From contig NZ_CAKTGT010000002.1 in NCBI RefSeq assembly GCF_934561735.1, forward strand, positions 62,001 through 126,000: DNA of 64,000 nucleotides, in the 5' to 3' direction. The position numbers and the translations under genes were made by a program. How positions within the stretch are numbered: the stretch's first letter is position 1; every line of letters begins with the position of its first letter. Below, piece by piece: positions 12,527 to 21,502 of the stretch. The stretch is from an uncultured Eubacterium sp. (GTDB taxonomy: Bacteria > Bacillota > Clostridia > Oscillospirales > Acutalibacteraceae). A model generated the notes under the pieces. The model was not told where the DNA came from, did no database searches, and saw only the letters and a program-made list of their open reading frames with translations.

Positions 12527-13215
12527 TATACATCCTCACAAATTCCTGCAAGAATAGAATATGCCATATCTTTTTGATATTCTTTATCCTGCAATTTGTT
12601 GTTTTCATTTTTATTGCTTACAAAGCCACATTCAACCATAACTGACGGCTTCTGTGCTTTGTATAATATGTAATAACTGTTATCTGATACTTTATTTTCT
12701 CTTTTGTTTTCCGGTTGAATATTTTTCTTTACGCTTTGTAAAATCTTGTCTGCAAGTGTCGGACTGATTTCGTCATTCGGAGAAAACCAAACCTGAGTCC
12801 CCCATTCTGCCTCGTTTTCAAAATGATTTTGATGGATTGAAATTAAAATACTGTTTGGAACAGAATTTATAAAGTCCATACGATTGTAAAGGTCGGATTT
12901 TGTTCTTTTCTCCCCTGCCCTGTACACCTCATAATCGCCGTCACGGGTTAAAACGGTGTTTATTCCCGAAACCATAAGATAATCATACAAATCAAGGGAT
13001 ATTGATAGATTAATATTTTTTTCGAGTGAACCGTCAATTCCGACGGTACCGACATCGATTCCTCCGTGACCCGGGTCAATGATTACAGTCTTTTTTGTTT
13101 TAACATTATTGATGCCGACTGTTTTTACCATAACATCATCAATTTTATAACTTATGTTTATGCAAACTGCTATAAGTAAAAATCCGGAAAATAATATCAT
13201 TAATGCCTTTTTCAT
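12526..13215 (-). CDS. N-acetylmuramoyl-L-alanine amidase, CwlD-like
   Basis: A 229-aa Amidase_3 enzyme that cleaves the stem peptide from muramic acid. It has an N-terminal membrane anchor or signal (about 5-25), zinc-site motifs VIIDPGHGG, Glu in SLEKNINLS, SIHQNHF, and the catalytic Glu in MVECGF. Its size and single-domain form match CwlD, which makes muramic-delta-lactam in spore cortex; with other spore genes nearby this is the likely role. A wall-turnover amidase remains possible. Confidence 0.85.
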   Translation of the reverse strand: MKKALMILFSGFLLIAVCINISYKIDDVMVKTVGINNVKTKKTVIIDPGHGGIDVGTVGIDGSLEKNINLSISLDLYDYLMVSGINTVLTRDGDYEVYRAGEKRTKSDLYNRMDFINSVPNSILISIHQNHFENEAEWGTQVWFSPNDEISPTLADKILQSVKKNIQPENKRENKVSDNSYYILYKAQKPSVMVECGFVSNKNENNKLQDKEYQKDMAYSILAGICEDV

Positions 13216-13299
13216 TATATCACCGTTTTGGTTAAAAGTATAGACATTAATAATATGATTAAATTATACAATATATTTATCAATCTTTCAATAAATCGG

Positions 13300-13328
13300 T
13301 TGATTTATTTATTTAGAAGGGATATAAT
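13300..13328 (+). promoter_or_regulatory. Promoter for the hydroxyacid dehydrogenase
   Basis: TTGATT (13300-13305), 17 nt, TATAAT (13323-13328), 28 bp before the ATG at 13357. Confidence 0.7.
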
Positions 13329-13356
13329 TTGTACTATAAGATAAAGGAGTGATATT

Positions 13357-14313
13357 ATGAAGATTGTTAATTTAGACGGATATACGACAAATCCGGGTGA
13401 CCAATCATGGGAAAACTTTAAGAAGTACGGCGATTTTACCGTATATGAAAGAACTGCACCGGAAGAAGTACTTGAGCGTGCAAAAGATGCAGACGCTCTT
13501 ATCATAAACAAAACTATAATCACAGCAGAAATGCTTGAACAGATGCCAAACTTAAAATATATAGGCTTGCAGTCAACAGGATATAATGTTGTGGATTGTG
13601 ATGCGGCAAAGAAAAAAGGTATTGTTGTTTCAAATATTCCTGCGTATTCAACAGCAGCGGTTGCACAGCTTGTTTTTGCACTTATTTTGCAAATTACAAA
13701 CAAGGTTTCACTTCACAGTGATGCTGTTCATAACGGAGAATGGACATCTTGCCCCGACTTCTGCTTCTGGAAAGCACCGTTAACAGAACTTGACGGAAAA
13801 ACAATCGGTATAGTCGGATTCGGCTCAATCGGACAAAGAGTTGCAGAGATTTCAAGAGCGTTCGGTATGAACGTTTTGGTGTTTACTCCTCATCCAAAGC
13901 CTGATGAATTCAAAAATGTTACATTTGTTGATTTTGACAAGCTTTGTAATGAAAGTGATATAATCACCTGCCATTGTCCTCTTACACCGCAGACAGAAAA
14001 TTTGATTGATAAGAACGCTATTTCAAAAATGAAAAAAAGTGCTATTGTAATTAATACATCAAGAGGTCCTGTTGTAAATGATGAAGACCTTGCCGATGCA
14101 CTTAATAACGGTGATATTCAGGCGGCAGGAGTTGATGTGTTGAGAGTTGAACCGCCAACAGCCGATAACCCACTTCTTACAGCAAAGAATTGTATAATCA
14201 CTCCGCATATTGCTTGGGCTGCGTACGAAACAAGAAAACGCCTTTTGGGCATACTTGAGGATAACCTCAAAGCGTTTATTGACGGCAATCCGCAAAATGT
14301 TGTTAATAAGTAA
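13357..14313 (+). CDS. D-2-hydroxyacid dehydrogenase (glycerate/hydroxypyruvate type)
   Basis: A 318-aa NAD(P)-dependent dehydrogenase. The nucleotide-binding motif GIVGFGSIGQRV lies near residue 150, the catalytic Arg in NTSRGPVV, Glu in VLRVEPP, and His in ITPHIAWA. The substrate region TGYNVVDCDAAKKKGI resembles HprA-type glycerate dehydrogenases. A monocistronic plus-strand gene with its own promoter and terminator. Substrate is not certain. Confidence 0.85.
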   Translation: MKIVNLDGYTTNPGDQSWENFKKYGDFTVYERTAPEEVLERAKDADALIINKTIITAEMLEQMPNLKYIGLQSTGYNVVDCDAAKKKGIVVSNIPAYSTAAVAQLVFALILQITNKVSLHSDAVHNGEWTSCPDFCFWKAPLTELDGKTIGIVGFGSIGQRVAEISRAFGMNVLVFTPHPKPDEFKNVTFVDFDKLCNESDIITCHCPLTPQTENLIDKNAISKMKKSAIVINTSRGPVVNDEDLADALNNGDIQAAGVDVLRVEPPTADNPLLTAKNCIITPHIAWAAYETRKRLLGILEDNLKAFIDGNPQNVVNK

Positions 14314-14320
14314 AATTTGT

Positions 14321-14351
14321 AAAGGCACTTTCGTATTTGAAAGTGTCTTTT
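14321..14351 (+). terminator. Terminator of the dehydrogenase gene
   Basis: AAAGGCACTTTC pairs with GAAAGTGTCTTT around a 4-nt loop, ending in a T-rich tract. Confidence 0.85.
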
Positions 14352-14397
14352 GTCTTACTACAATCCGAACAGTTTAAACGCCTTATTCGCAGGGCAT

Positions 14398-14487
14398 AAA
14401 AAAAGCACAATAGAATAATCTACTGTGCTAAATTTCTTTTGCTTGTTTTTTTCGAATAATAAAAAAGCACAGCTTTCGCTATGCTTT
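14398..14487 (-). terminator. Two hairpins after the 50-aa gene
   Basis: 14404-14413 pairs with 14420-14429 with a minus-strand T-run beyond; a second hairpin lies near 14464-14487, also with a T-run on the minus side. They would stop minus-strand transcription from the remnant below. Confidence 0.65.
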
Positions 14488-14504
14488 CAAATATTTTAAT
14501 GTTA

Positions 14505-14657
14505 TTAATTCAACTTTTTCTTTGCTCGTTCTTCAGCAATCATTTTTTTTACTTCTTCGATACATTCATCGAGTTCTTCTTCCGTTAAGAAACTGTAATC
14601 ACGACACAAATCTAAATGATACGGTTCATTGAGCATTTTTCTTACTTCTTCACGCAT
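14505..14657 (-). CDS. 50-aa acidic helical protein beside a phage remnant
   Basis: Starts at ATG 14657 with AAAGGA upstream and overlaps the preceding reading frame by 16 nt. It is charged and helical (YSFLTEEELDECIEEVKKMI). It resembles the small genes that follow phage head-protein or toxin-tail genes, where an immunity role is possible. No family recognised. Confidence 0.5.
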   Translation of the reverse strand: MREEVRKMLNEPYHLDLCRDYSFLTEEELDECIEEVKKMIAEERAKKKLN

Positions 14658-15232
14658 TGAAAATCATATCCTTTAAGTATTGATAAAGCTTTTTCTTGTG
14701 CTTTAATAACATTATATCCATTCTTTATATACTTGTCAACTTCCATATCGTACAATCCTCCGATGAATTTATCGTTACAATTATACATATAAAGTTCTCC
14801 GTTATGAGTAGCGACAAGTCCAAATTCGTAATTTCTTGAATAGCTTGTTAAATAATTGCTACCCGTTGGCATTATGTTAGTTGGATGATTATGTATTCCG
14901 ATAAGTTTTCTGCCGTTTGCTTTAGCATTTAGCAACATTTCTCGCTGTTCTTTAGATAAATTGACTGTCAATTCTCTTATTGCGTTAGTTTGGCGAATAA
15001 CAACATCGCCTGTTTCTGCATCAATAACATATAAATCTTCAAAATTTGTGCCGTTTCTATGTGTCAACATTCCGCTTGTTGCATTTCGTATAGCCTCATT
15101 AACTTTAGTATTATCTGTCAGTTTTGAGAATTTGGAACGATACTCATCTGATTTTATATAATTCAAATCAACTTTATTTGAACCTATTTTAGAACTACCG
15201 CTTATATATCCTTTTTCGATAGTTTTGCATAC
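14642..15232 (-). pseudogene. C-terminal remnant of a phage minor head protein (HNHP type)
   Basis: The frame is open from about 15232 to 14642, but the first start-like codon is a TTG at 15166 without SD. The protein part contains RNATSGMLTHRNGTNFEDLYVID and a JAB-like IGIHNHPTNIMPTGS motif, as at the C-termini of many Firmicutes phage head-morphogenesis (MuF-like) proteins. The N-terminal bulk is missing, and the piece abuts the 3' end of tRNA-Leu, a usual phage integration point. Likely the leftover of an excised or decayed prophage. Confidence 0.6.
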
Positions 15233-15235
15233 AAA

Positions 15236-15267
15236 ACAAAAAAGCAGTGCTCAAATGAACACTGCTT
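15236..15267 (-). terminator. Terminator after tRNA-Leu
   Basis: AAAGCAGTG (15241-15249) pairs with CACTGCTTT ending at the tRNA CCA; a T-rich minus-strand tract follows. Confidence 0.8.
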
Positions 15268-15354
15268 TGGTGCTGGTGACCGGACTTGAACCGGTACGGT
15301 ATTGCTACCGAGGGATTTTAAGTCCCTTGCGTCTGCCGATTTCGCCACACCAGC
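15268..15354 (-). tRNA. tRNA-Leu (UAA)
   Basis: An 87-nt class II tRNA with acceptor GCTGGTG/CACCAGC, discriminator A, encoded CCA and a long variable arm. The anticodon loop CTTAAAA reads UAA. Canonical TTCAAGTCC T-arm. Confidence 0.95.
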
Positions 15355-15365
15355 ACAACACATAT

Positions 15366-15394
15366 ATATTAATTGATTTTTAATATAATGTCAA
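15366..15394 (-). promoter_or_regulatory. Promoter of tRNA-Leu
   Basis: Minus-strand TTGACA (15394-15389), 17 nt, TAATAT (15371-15366). The -35 overlaps the last codons of spoIIR. Confidence 0.75.
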
Positions 15395-15987
15395 GATTTA
15401 ATTTTATTTTTAAGTTTATTAACTATTTCGAGAATTTTAAATTTCGGGATGTATTTTTTTGATGTAATCATTTTCTTTTCTTCTTTTGTGAGCACTTTGT
15501 CAAAATCGTCTGTGCAAGCAGATATACAAACACTCGGATACATTACACACCACCAGTTGTGGCCTTTACCCTCCCCTATTACAATTTTTATTGTATTGTA
15601 ATATCCCGACGGCAATGTAAAATCCTTATATTCCCTTATATCAAAAAATTCTTTGTCAACATATACTTTTACCGAATAATTGCTGTTGTAGTTTTTTAAT
15701 GTTTTTTCAGCTGATTTTTGAAAAATATTTATGTTTTTGTTTGCTGCTTCTATCGATTCATCAAGTGTTTTGCAATCTTTAAAAATATATGCCGTGTCTT
15801 TTAAAATGTTGTCTTTAACCATCATTTTTAAATTTTGGTCTGCTTTGCTGTTGCTGTTTGCCAATATGTGCAACCTTAATACCTTTTGGCTGATGTCGTT
15901 TGACAATGTGTTAATCGGTGACATAATGCTGAACAAAACCAAAGCAATTAAGAATATAGGTACAAATAAATATATTTTTTTTGACAT
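15391..15987 (-). CDS. spoIIR: Stage II sporulation protein R
   Basis: A 198-aa secreted signal made in the forespore that triggers SpoIIGA to process pro-sigma-E. It has an N-terminal signal/anchor (about 5-24), the family motif KVLRLHILANSNSKADQNLK, and the later WWCVMYPSVC segment. It starts at ATG 15987; the SD GGCAGG lies in the 3' arm of the upstream terminator and its T-run is the spacer. No linked sigma-F promoter was evident by eye. Confidence 0.93.
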   Translation of the reverse strand: MSKKIYLFVPIFLIALVLFSIMSPINTLSNDISQKVLRLHILANSNSKADQNLKMMVKDNILKDTAYIFKDCKTLDESIEAANKNINIFQKSAEKTLKNYNSNYSVKVYVDKEFFDIREYKDFTLPSGYYNTIKIVIGEGKGHNWWCVMYPSVCISACTDDFDKVLTKEEKKMITSKKYIPKFKILEIVNKLKNKIKS

Positions 15988-15992
15988 AAAAA

Positions 15993-16024
15993 AGCCTGCC
16001 TTTCAAACAAATGATTGGCAGGTT
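15993..16024 (-). terminator. Terminator after ispE, carrying the spoIIR SD
   Basis: CCTGCC (15995-16000) pairs with GGCAGG (16017-16022), extended by a G-U and an A-T pair, followed on the minus strand by six T and then the spoIIR ATG. Confidence 0.75.
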
Positions 16025-16033
16025 TTGTTATTT

Positions 16034-16909
16034 TTATTCGCTTTCGATTTTGCAACCCTTGCTTACAGGCAAACAAATATGTATGTCTTTGGCGTATTTT
16101 TTTAGTTCATTGGCTGATTTTTCGGCATCTTCTTTGTTTAAAAATATGCCGAAAACAGTAGGTCCTGAGCCGCTCATACATGTTCCGAGTGCTCCGTTTG
16201 AACGCATAATTTCTTTTATATAAACACGTTCGGGCACTTCGATAAATTGTTCAAAAACATTTTCCATTTTTGTACATATTTGCTCTAAATCTCTTGATTG
16301 CATGGCATAAAGCATACCGAGTTTGTCAGGAGTATGTACCTTTCCGTTTTCGTCAAAAGCCTTGAAAGCATTGCCGGTGTTGACTCCTGCTTTTGGCTTA
16401 GCAAGCAGGATAAAGCACTTGCGGAGCGGTTTTACAGGATTGAGCACTTCACCGATGCCCTGTGCAAGAAGTGTACCGCCACAAATACAAAACGGTACAT
16501 CGGCACCGATTTTAACGCCTATTTTACAAAGCTCTTTGTTGTTCAAATTTGTCTTGTATATTTTATTAAGTGCCACGATAACTGCGGCGCCGTCGGCACT
16601 TCCGCCGGCAAGTCCGGCAGCGTGCGGAATTCGTTTTTTTATATCAATATGAATGCCCGTATCTTTAATATTGTTCGATTTAAAAAACGCCTCTGCCGCT
16701 TTGTATGCAATGTTTTTTTCATTAAGCGGAATACGCTCTTCATCACAGGAAAGAGTAATTTTTTTGCCTTTTGTTTTTTCAACGGTTACGGTATCGTAAA
16801 GACCGACCGACTGCATAATCATAAACAAATCGTGATAGCCGTCTTTTCTTTGTGCAACGATATCAAGCATTAAATTTATTTTTGCATAAGCTTTTACTTT
16901 AATCTTCAT
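16034..16909 (-). CDS. ispE: 4-diphosphocytidyl-2-C-methyl-D-erythritol kinase
   Basis: A 291-aa GHMP kinase of the MEP isoprenoid pathway. It begins with VKAYAKINLMLDI, has the ATP-binding glycine loop PHAAGLAGGSADGAAV and the C-terminal GTCMSGSGPTVFGIF. The start at ATG 16909 has AAGGA upstream; it overlaps the aminotransferase stop, so an upstream ATG at 16927 is disregarded. Full length, last gene of a short minus-strand operon. Confidence 0.95.
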   Translation of the reverse strand: MKIKVKAYAKINLMLDIVAQRKDGYHDLFMIMQSVGLYDTVTVEKTKGKKITLSCDEERIPLNEKNIAYKAAEAFFKSNNIKDTGIHIDIKKRIPHAAGLAGGSADGAAVIVALNKIYKTNLNNKELCKIGVKIGADVPFCICGGTLLAQGIGEVLNPVKPLRKCFILLAKPKAGVNTGNAFKAFDENGKVHTPDKLGMLYAMQSRDLEQICTKMENVFEQFIEVPERVYIKEIMRSNGALGTCMSGSGPTVFGIFLNKEDAEKSANELKKYAKDIHICLPVSKGCKIESE

Positions 16910-18080
16910 TTTTAAGTTCCTTAACAAATTCGCCTATTCTTGTAATTGCTTCTTTGATATTATCAATGGAATAGCAATATGATGCTCTGATATATCCTTC
17001 GCCGCTTTCGCCGAAAGCACTGCCCGGAACAACAGCAACACGCTTTTCTTTGATAAGTCTTTCACAAAATTCATTGCTTGAAAGGCCTGTTGATTTTATG
17101 CACGGAAATACATAAAATGCACCCTTGGGCTCGAAGCATTCAAGACCGATTTTTCTGAATGCGTTAACCGTAAATCTGCGACGCATATCGTAGTCCATAA
17201 CCATTTTTTTGATGTCGTTGTCACTGTTTCTTAATGCGTCTATTGCGGCATATTGTGAGTTTGTAGGTGCTGACATAATAGCAAACTGATGAAGTTTTGT
17301 CATTTGTTTAATAACAGGCGCAGGTCCAAGTGCATAGCCAAGTCTCCAACCTGTCATAGAGTATGTTTTTGAAAAGCCGTTGATAACGATTGTGCGTTCT
17401 TTCATACCGGCGATTGAAGCTATTGAGATGTGTCCCTCCGGAGTGTAGGTCAGCTCGCTGTATATTTCATCTGAAATTACAAAAAGATTGTGCTTGATTA
17501 TTATTTCACACACCGCTTTGAGTTCCTGTTCATTCATTGTAGCACCGGTTGGATTGTTAGGAAAAGGAAACACAATAGCCTTTGTTTTTTGTGTAATATT
17601 GTTTTCAATATCTTCAGGTGTAAGCTTAAATTCGTTTTCGAGTTTTGTTGCTATAGGAACAGCTTTACCGCCCGAAACCTCAATTATAGGCTTGTAACAA
17701 ACGAATGACGGTTCAACAACAAGTACTTCATCGCCGTTGCCGATAAGAGTGCGGATAGCCATATCAATGCCTTCACTGCCGCCAACGGTTACAAGCACCT
17801 CTGTCTTAGGGTCGTATTGAACAAGGTATTTTCGTGTATAGAATCTTGAAATTTCGTTTCTGAGTTCAATAAGACCTGCGTTTGCGGTATATCTTGTTGC
17901 TCCTCGTTCAAGATAGTCTATTCCCTGTTGTCTGATATGCCACGGAGTCAAAAAGTCAGGCTCACCTACACCGAGAGAAATAACATTGTCCATTTCTTCT
18001 GCGATTGAAAAAAACTTTCTTATTCCCGATGGCTTAACATCAACAAGATTAGGATTTAAAAATTCATTATAGTCAATCAC
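16899..18080 (-). CDS. Class I/II pyridoxal-phosphate aminotransferase
   Basis: A 393-aa fold-type I aminotransferase. Visible: PNNPTGA, SDEIYSELTY, and the PLP-binding Lys in NGFSKTYSMTGWRLGY, with Arg in GYIRASYC. It resembles the PatA/aspartate-aromatic aminotransferase group. It overlaps the upstream lrp-like regulator by 4 nt, so that regulator may respond to an amino acid substrate. Precise substrate unknown. Confidence 0.9.
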   Translation of the reverse strand: MIDYNEFLNPNLVDVKPSGIRKFFSIAEEMDNVISLGVGEPDFLTPWHIRQQGIDYLERGATRYTANAGLIELRNEISRFYTRKYLVQYDPKTEVLVTVGGSEGIDMAIRTLIGNGDEVLVVEPSFVCYKPIIEVSGGKAVPIATKLENEFKLTPEDIENNITQKTKAIVFPFPNNPTGATMNEQELKAVCEIIIKHNLFVISDEIYSELTYTPEGHISIASIAGMKERTIVINGFSKTYSMTGWRLGYALGPAPVIKQMTKLHQFAIMSAPTNSQYAAIDALRNSDNDIKKMVMDYDMRRRFTVNAFRKIGLECFEPKGAFYVFPCIKSTGLSSNEFCERLIKEKRVAVVPGSAFGESGEGYIRASYCYSIDNIKEAITRIGEFVKELKNED

Positions 18081-18556
18081 AGTGAGATTGTCCCCCTGTC
18101 ATCTTTTGTCGGTTCTGCAAAGCTGATGCCCTGCTCTTTGTATTTTTTGAGAATAAAGTTTGTAGTTGTTGAAACAACATCCTCAAGCGGAGAAAGTCGT
18201 TTTACAACAAACATTGCAACTTCTTCAAATGATTTGTTTTGAACTATACAGCAGAGGTCGTATCCTCCACTCATAAGGTAAATGCTTTCTACCTCTTCGA
18301 GATTTGCTATTCTTTGAGCAACTTCATCAAAGCCGTGGCCGAACTTTGGCTGAACTTTAATTTCGATAAGTGCCGTGCAGGATTTTGCGTTTACCTTGTC
18401 TTTGTCAATAATAGCACGATAACCTTTGATTACGCCGCTTTCTTCATATATTCTGATTTGTTCTTTAACTTCGTTTTCGCTTACACCGAGCATAACCGCA
18501 AGTTCGGCATTTGTAAGTCTTGGATTGGTTTCAAGCAAATATAATAATCTGTCCAT
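18077..18556 (-). CDS. Lrp/AsnC-family regulator
   Basis: A 159-aa protein with an N-terminal winged helix (LLYLLETNPRLTNAELAVMLGVSENEVKEQIRIYEESGVIKGY) and a C-terminal RAM/ligand domain (TALIEIKVQPKFGHGFDEVA). It is coupled by ATGA overlap to the aminotransferase and is probably its regulator or an amino-acid sensor. Length is normal. Confidence 0.92.
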   Translation of the reverse strand: MDRLLYLLETNPRLTNAELAVMLGVSENEVKEQIRIYEESGVIKGYRAIIDKDKVNAKSCTALIEIKVQPKFGHGFDEVAQRIANLEEVESIYLMSGGYDLCCIVQNKSFEEVAMFVVKRLSPLEDVVSTTTNFILKKYKEQGISFAEPTKDDRGTISL

Positions 18557-18565
18557 TTTATCTCC

Positions 18566-19372
18566 TTATTCTATAGTAATTAGTTTTGGCTGTCTTTTTT
18601 CAAAAATCGTAAATGAGTCAAAGCCGCATTCTTTTAATATGTCATAGCCTTTGTCAATATTGTTGCACACTTTATCAAAATAATGTGAATCAGAGCCGAC
18701 GGTAACATATTTTCCGCCCATATCGTGAAATTTTTTAATATATTTCTTGTTAGGCAGTGTGTCGTTCATATCCATTGAAAGACCGGAAACATTAAGTTCA
18801 ATTGCCTTTTCGTTTTTAATAACAGTATCAAATATTTCTTCGATAATATCATTGAATTTTGACATATCAACATTGATCTTTTCTCTTGCAACAATATATC
18901 TCAAGGGATATGTGAGATGAGCCAAACTGTCGGTTTGGTTCCATTTCACCAAATCAAGCAAAGCATTAAAGTATTGTTGCAACAAGCTGTAAATGTCACA
19001 CTGCTTGTAATCTAAAAAATAAAAATCTTCCATATTTTTAAGATTGTGAACAGAACCTAAAACAAAATCAAAATCATAAGCGGAAAGGAATTTTTCAGAA
19101 AGTTCTTTTTCAAAAAGACCTTGACCGAGTTCAACTCCATTAAATACAGTAATCTGTTGAAATTCGGCTTTTGCTTCAAGTACTTCGTTAAATTGTTTGT
19201 CCTGAAAAGACCAACAATCATCCTTCATTCCGTCTATGTCACAATGGTCGGTAATCGCTATGCCGATTCCGTTGTTTTTTATTATACCCTCGCATAGTTG
19301 CTTGCAACTGTGATGACCGTCAAACGAATTAACGGAGTGTGTATGAGTATCAAAAATATTTCGGTATTTCAT
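18566..19372 (-). CDS. PHP-domain phosphatase, histidinol-phosphatase-like
   Basis: A 268-aa PHP metallohydrolase: FDTHTHSVNSFDG near the start, ITDHCD, LGSVHN, and VGSDSHYFD at the end supply metal ligands. It is closest in layout to HisK/HisJ-type histidinol phosphatases, though no his genes are near, so another phosphoester substrate is possible. It lies 10 bp upstream of the lrp-like gene, probably in one operon. Confidence 0.8.
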   Translation of the reverse strand: MKYRNIFDTHTHSVNSFDGHHSCKQLCEGIIKNNGIGIAITDHCDIDGMKDDCWSFQDKQFNEVLEAKAEFQQITVFNGVELGQGLFEKELSEKFLSAYDFDFVLGSVHNLKNMEDFYFLDYKQCDIYSLLQQYFNALLDLVKWNQTDSLAHLTYPLRYIVAREKINVDMSKFNDIIEEIFDTVIKNEKAIELNVSGLSMDMNDTLPNKKYIKKFHDMGGKYVTVGSDSHYFDKVCNNIDKGYDILKECGFDSFTIFEKRQPKLITIE

Positions 19373-19440
19373 AATATCACCCGGCTCAATATTATATCAC
19401 AATGTTAATAAAAATAAAATACTAAATTTAAAATATTTAT

Positions 19441-19469
19441 TTGACAATCTTTGCATAAGAACATATAAT
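19441..19469 (+). promoter_or_regulatory. Consensus promoter for the beta-helix gene
   Basis: TTGACA (19441-19446), 17 nt, TATAAT (19464-19469), 32 bp before the ATG. A match this close to consensus suggests strong expression. Confidence 0.85.
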
Positions 19470-19501
19470 AGATATAATATTTTATTAAGAGGTAGAGTTA
19501 A

Positions 19502-21484
19502 ATGAAATCGAAAGTTGTTTCATCAATAATCAGTTTAGTTATTTTAGTTACATGTATTTTCCCTTTCTCGGCAACAAATGTTTTTGCTGCGGACGGAATT
19601 CAAATTCTTGATTCCGGCTCAAATACTGTTCAGGAAATTCCTGTTGATGCTTTTGCTTCAAACGATATTACAGAACCTTTAAAACAGGCTCTTCAGTATT
19701 GTGCTCAAAATGCAAATGAGCAAAATGTTTTGACAATTAAAATGCCTGCCGGTGAATATTCAATAACCAAAACAAACATTGCAACAAGTAATACTGTTTT
19801 GGATTTGACAAACGGAACTAAAATTTATAATAACTGTGCAGGTCGAGGCAATATTATAAATTCACCAAGCGGTTATTACGGCTACAGCGGTTTAACTAAT
19901 TTTACCGTCAGAGGCGGCGAGTTGACCTATTCCGCAGAAAACGGTAACGAGTCGACATTGTCAAGAATTGCACATGCAAGCAATGTAAGATTTGAAAATG
20001 TTTCTTTTACAAACGGTTATATGTCACACTTTGTTGAAGTTGCAGGCTCAACAAATGTTGTGTTTAGCGGATGTACTTTTGACGGCTTTTTGGGTGACCT
20101 TACTTCTTCAAGCTGTGAAGCCATTCAAATTGATATACTTGAAGAGGAAGAACATTTTTCAGGCTTTCCTTATTATGACGGAACAATGAACAGTAATATT
20201 ACCGTTGAAAACTGTACTTTTAAAAACCTTGTCAGCGGTGTTGGTACAAAGTCAATGTTCCACAGCTATTACCAAAAAAATATTACAATCAGAAATAACA
20301 CATTTACAAATCTTACCGGTTCTGCCATTAGCTGTACCGCATTTGTAAATACAAACATTTACGGCAATACAATTACCGATTGCGGTGAAGGAATCAATTA
20401 TTATCTTATGAGAAACGATTCTCGTTTGGGAACCGTTTGTGAAATTGACCAAAACGGCTCGATAAATAAGAATTGTGCATCAAATATTTACAATAACACT
20501 ATCAGCGTAAAAGCTACCGAAGATATTGCAACCGCATCGGGCATTTATGTTTTCGGCAATAATGTTACAGCTTCAAAGCAAAGCAAATATGATTCATATG
20601 CACCTGTAGGAAATTATGCGGTTAATAAAATTTCGGTTCACAATAATACTATTAACACAACCGGACACGGAATAAGACTTTACGATACAGTAAATTCCAA
20701 GGTGTACTCAAACACGATTACAAGTTCAAGAAGCAGCGGCGGATACGGAATTTATCTAGCAAATGCTTCAAATTCAAACTCTGTAAATTCCAACAGAATA
20801 ACAAGATTTTCAAACGGTATTTTAGTTGCATCTTCAAGTAAGAGCAACAAGTTGACAAGAAATAACATTAACGGAGTAGGCAATAGCGGTATTGTTATTA
20901 ACTCGGGATGTAATTCCAATGTGATTGAATCAAATGTTGTTTCAAATTCAGGCAAAAACGGCATTTTAATCGGTGCGGCAAAAGTAAACAGTATTCAAAA
21001 AAACAATATTTCATCATCAAAATCAAATGCACTTCAGATTAATGCAAAAGGTAATGTTTCTGCTATAAAGGGCAATGTATTTAATTCAAACAGTAAATAT
21101 GCCATTTATTTTGATAAAAATGCATCTGGTAATGTTTATGCAAACAATTATAAGAATTGCTCCTCAAGATACGGATATAGCAAGGGTACAAAAAAAGATT
21201 ACAAGTTTGCCAATGTAGGCGTTCCGTCAATTTCCGTTTCAAAGAGCGGAACTTCGGCCAAAATCTCTTGGAAAAAAGTCGGCGGAGCAACAACCTATTA
21301 TATTTACAGAGCCACAAGCAAAAAAGGCACCTATAGTTATATCGGTAGTACAAAGTCAAAAACATACACAAATAAAAAGCTTAAAAAAGGAAAAACTTAC
21401 TATTATAAAGTTCAAGCCGTAAAGGTTGCAAACGGAGTAAAATCACGCTCCAACCTTTCAAACTATAAAAGTAAGAAAATATAA
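19502..21484 (+). CDS. Secreted right-handed beta-helix protein with fibronectin III domain
   Basis: A 660-aa protein with signal peptide (about 1-29, ending VFAADG), then repeated parallel beta-helix coils rich in Asn and turns such as IYNNTISV and VNSNRITRF (about 60-560). A C-terminal fibronectin type III-like domain (PSISVSKSGTSAKISWKKVGG, then YYYKVQAV) ends in a basic tail. No sortase, dockerin or S-layer anchor is visible, and no lyase catalytic triad could be assigned. Likely a polysaccharide-binding or -cleaving extracellular protein. Confidence 0.8.
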   Translation: MKSKVVSSIISLVILVTCIFPFSATNVFAADGIQILDSGSNTVQEIPVDAFASNDITEPLKQALQYCAQNANEQNVLTIKMPAGEYSITKTNIATSNTVLDLTNGTKIYNNCAGRGNIINSPSGYYGYSGLTNFTVRGGELTYSAENGNESTLSRIAHASNVRFENVSFTNGYMSHFVEVAGSTNVVFSGCTFDGFLGDLTSSSCEAIQIDILEEEEHFSGFPYYDGTMNSNITVENCTFKNLVSGVGTKSMFHSYYQKNITIRNNTFTNLTGSAISCTAFVNTNIYGNTITDCGEGINYYLMRNDSRLGTVCEIDQNGSINKNCASNIYNNTISVKATEDIATASGIYVFGNNVTASKQSKYDSYAPVGNYAVNKISVHNNTINTTGHGIRLYDTVNSKVYSNTITSSRSSGGYGIYLANASNSNSVNSNRITRFSNGILVASSSKSNKLTRNNINGVGNSGIVINSGCNSNVIESNVVSNSGKNGILIGAAKVNSIQKNNISSSKSNALQINAKGNVSAIKGNVFNSNSKYAIYFDKNASGNVYANNYKNCSSRYGYSKGTKKDYKFANVGVPSISVSKSGTSAKISWKKVGGATTYYIYRATSKKGTYSYIGSTKSKTYTNKKLKKGKTYYYKVQAVKVANGVKSRSNLSNYKSKKI

Positions 21485-21502
21485 ATAACGGAGGACATTT
21501 TT

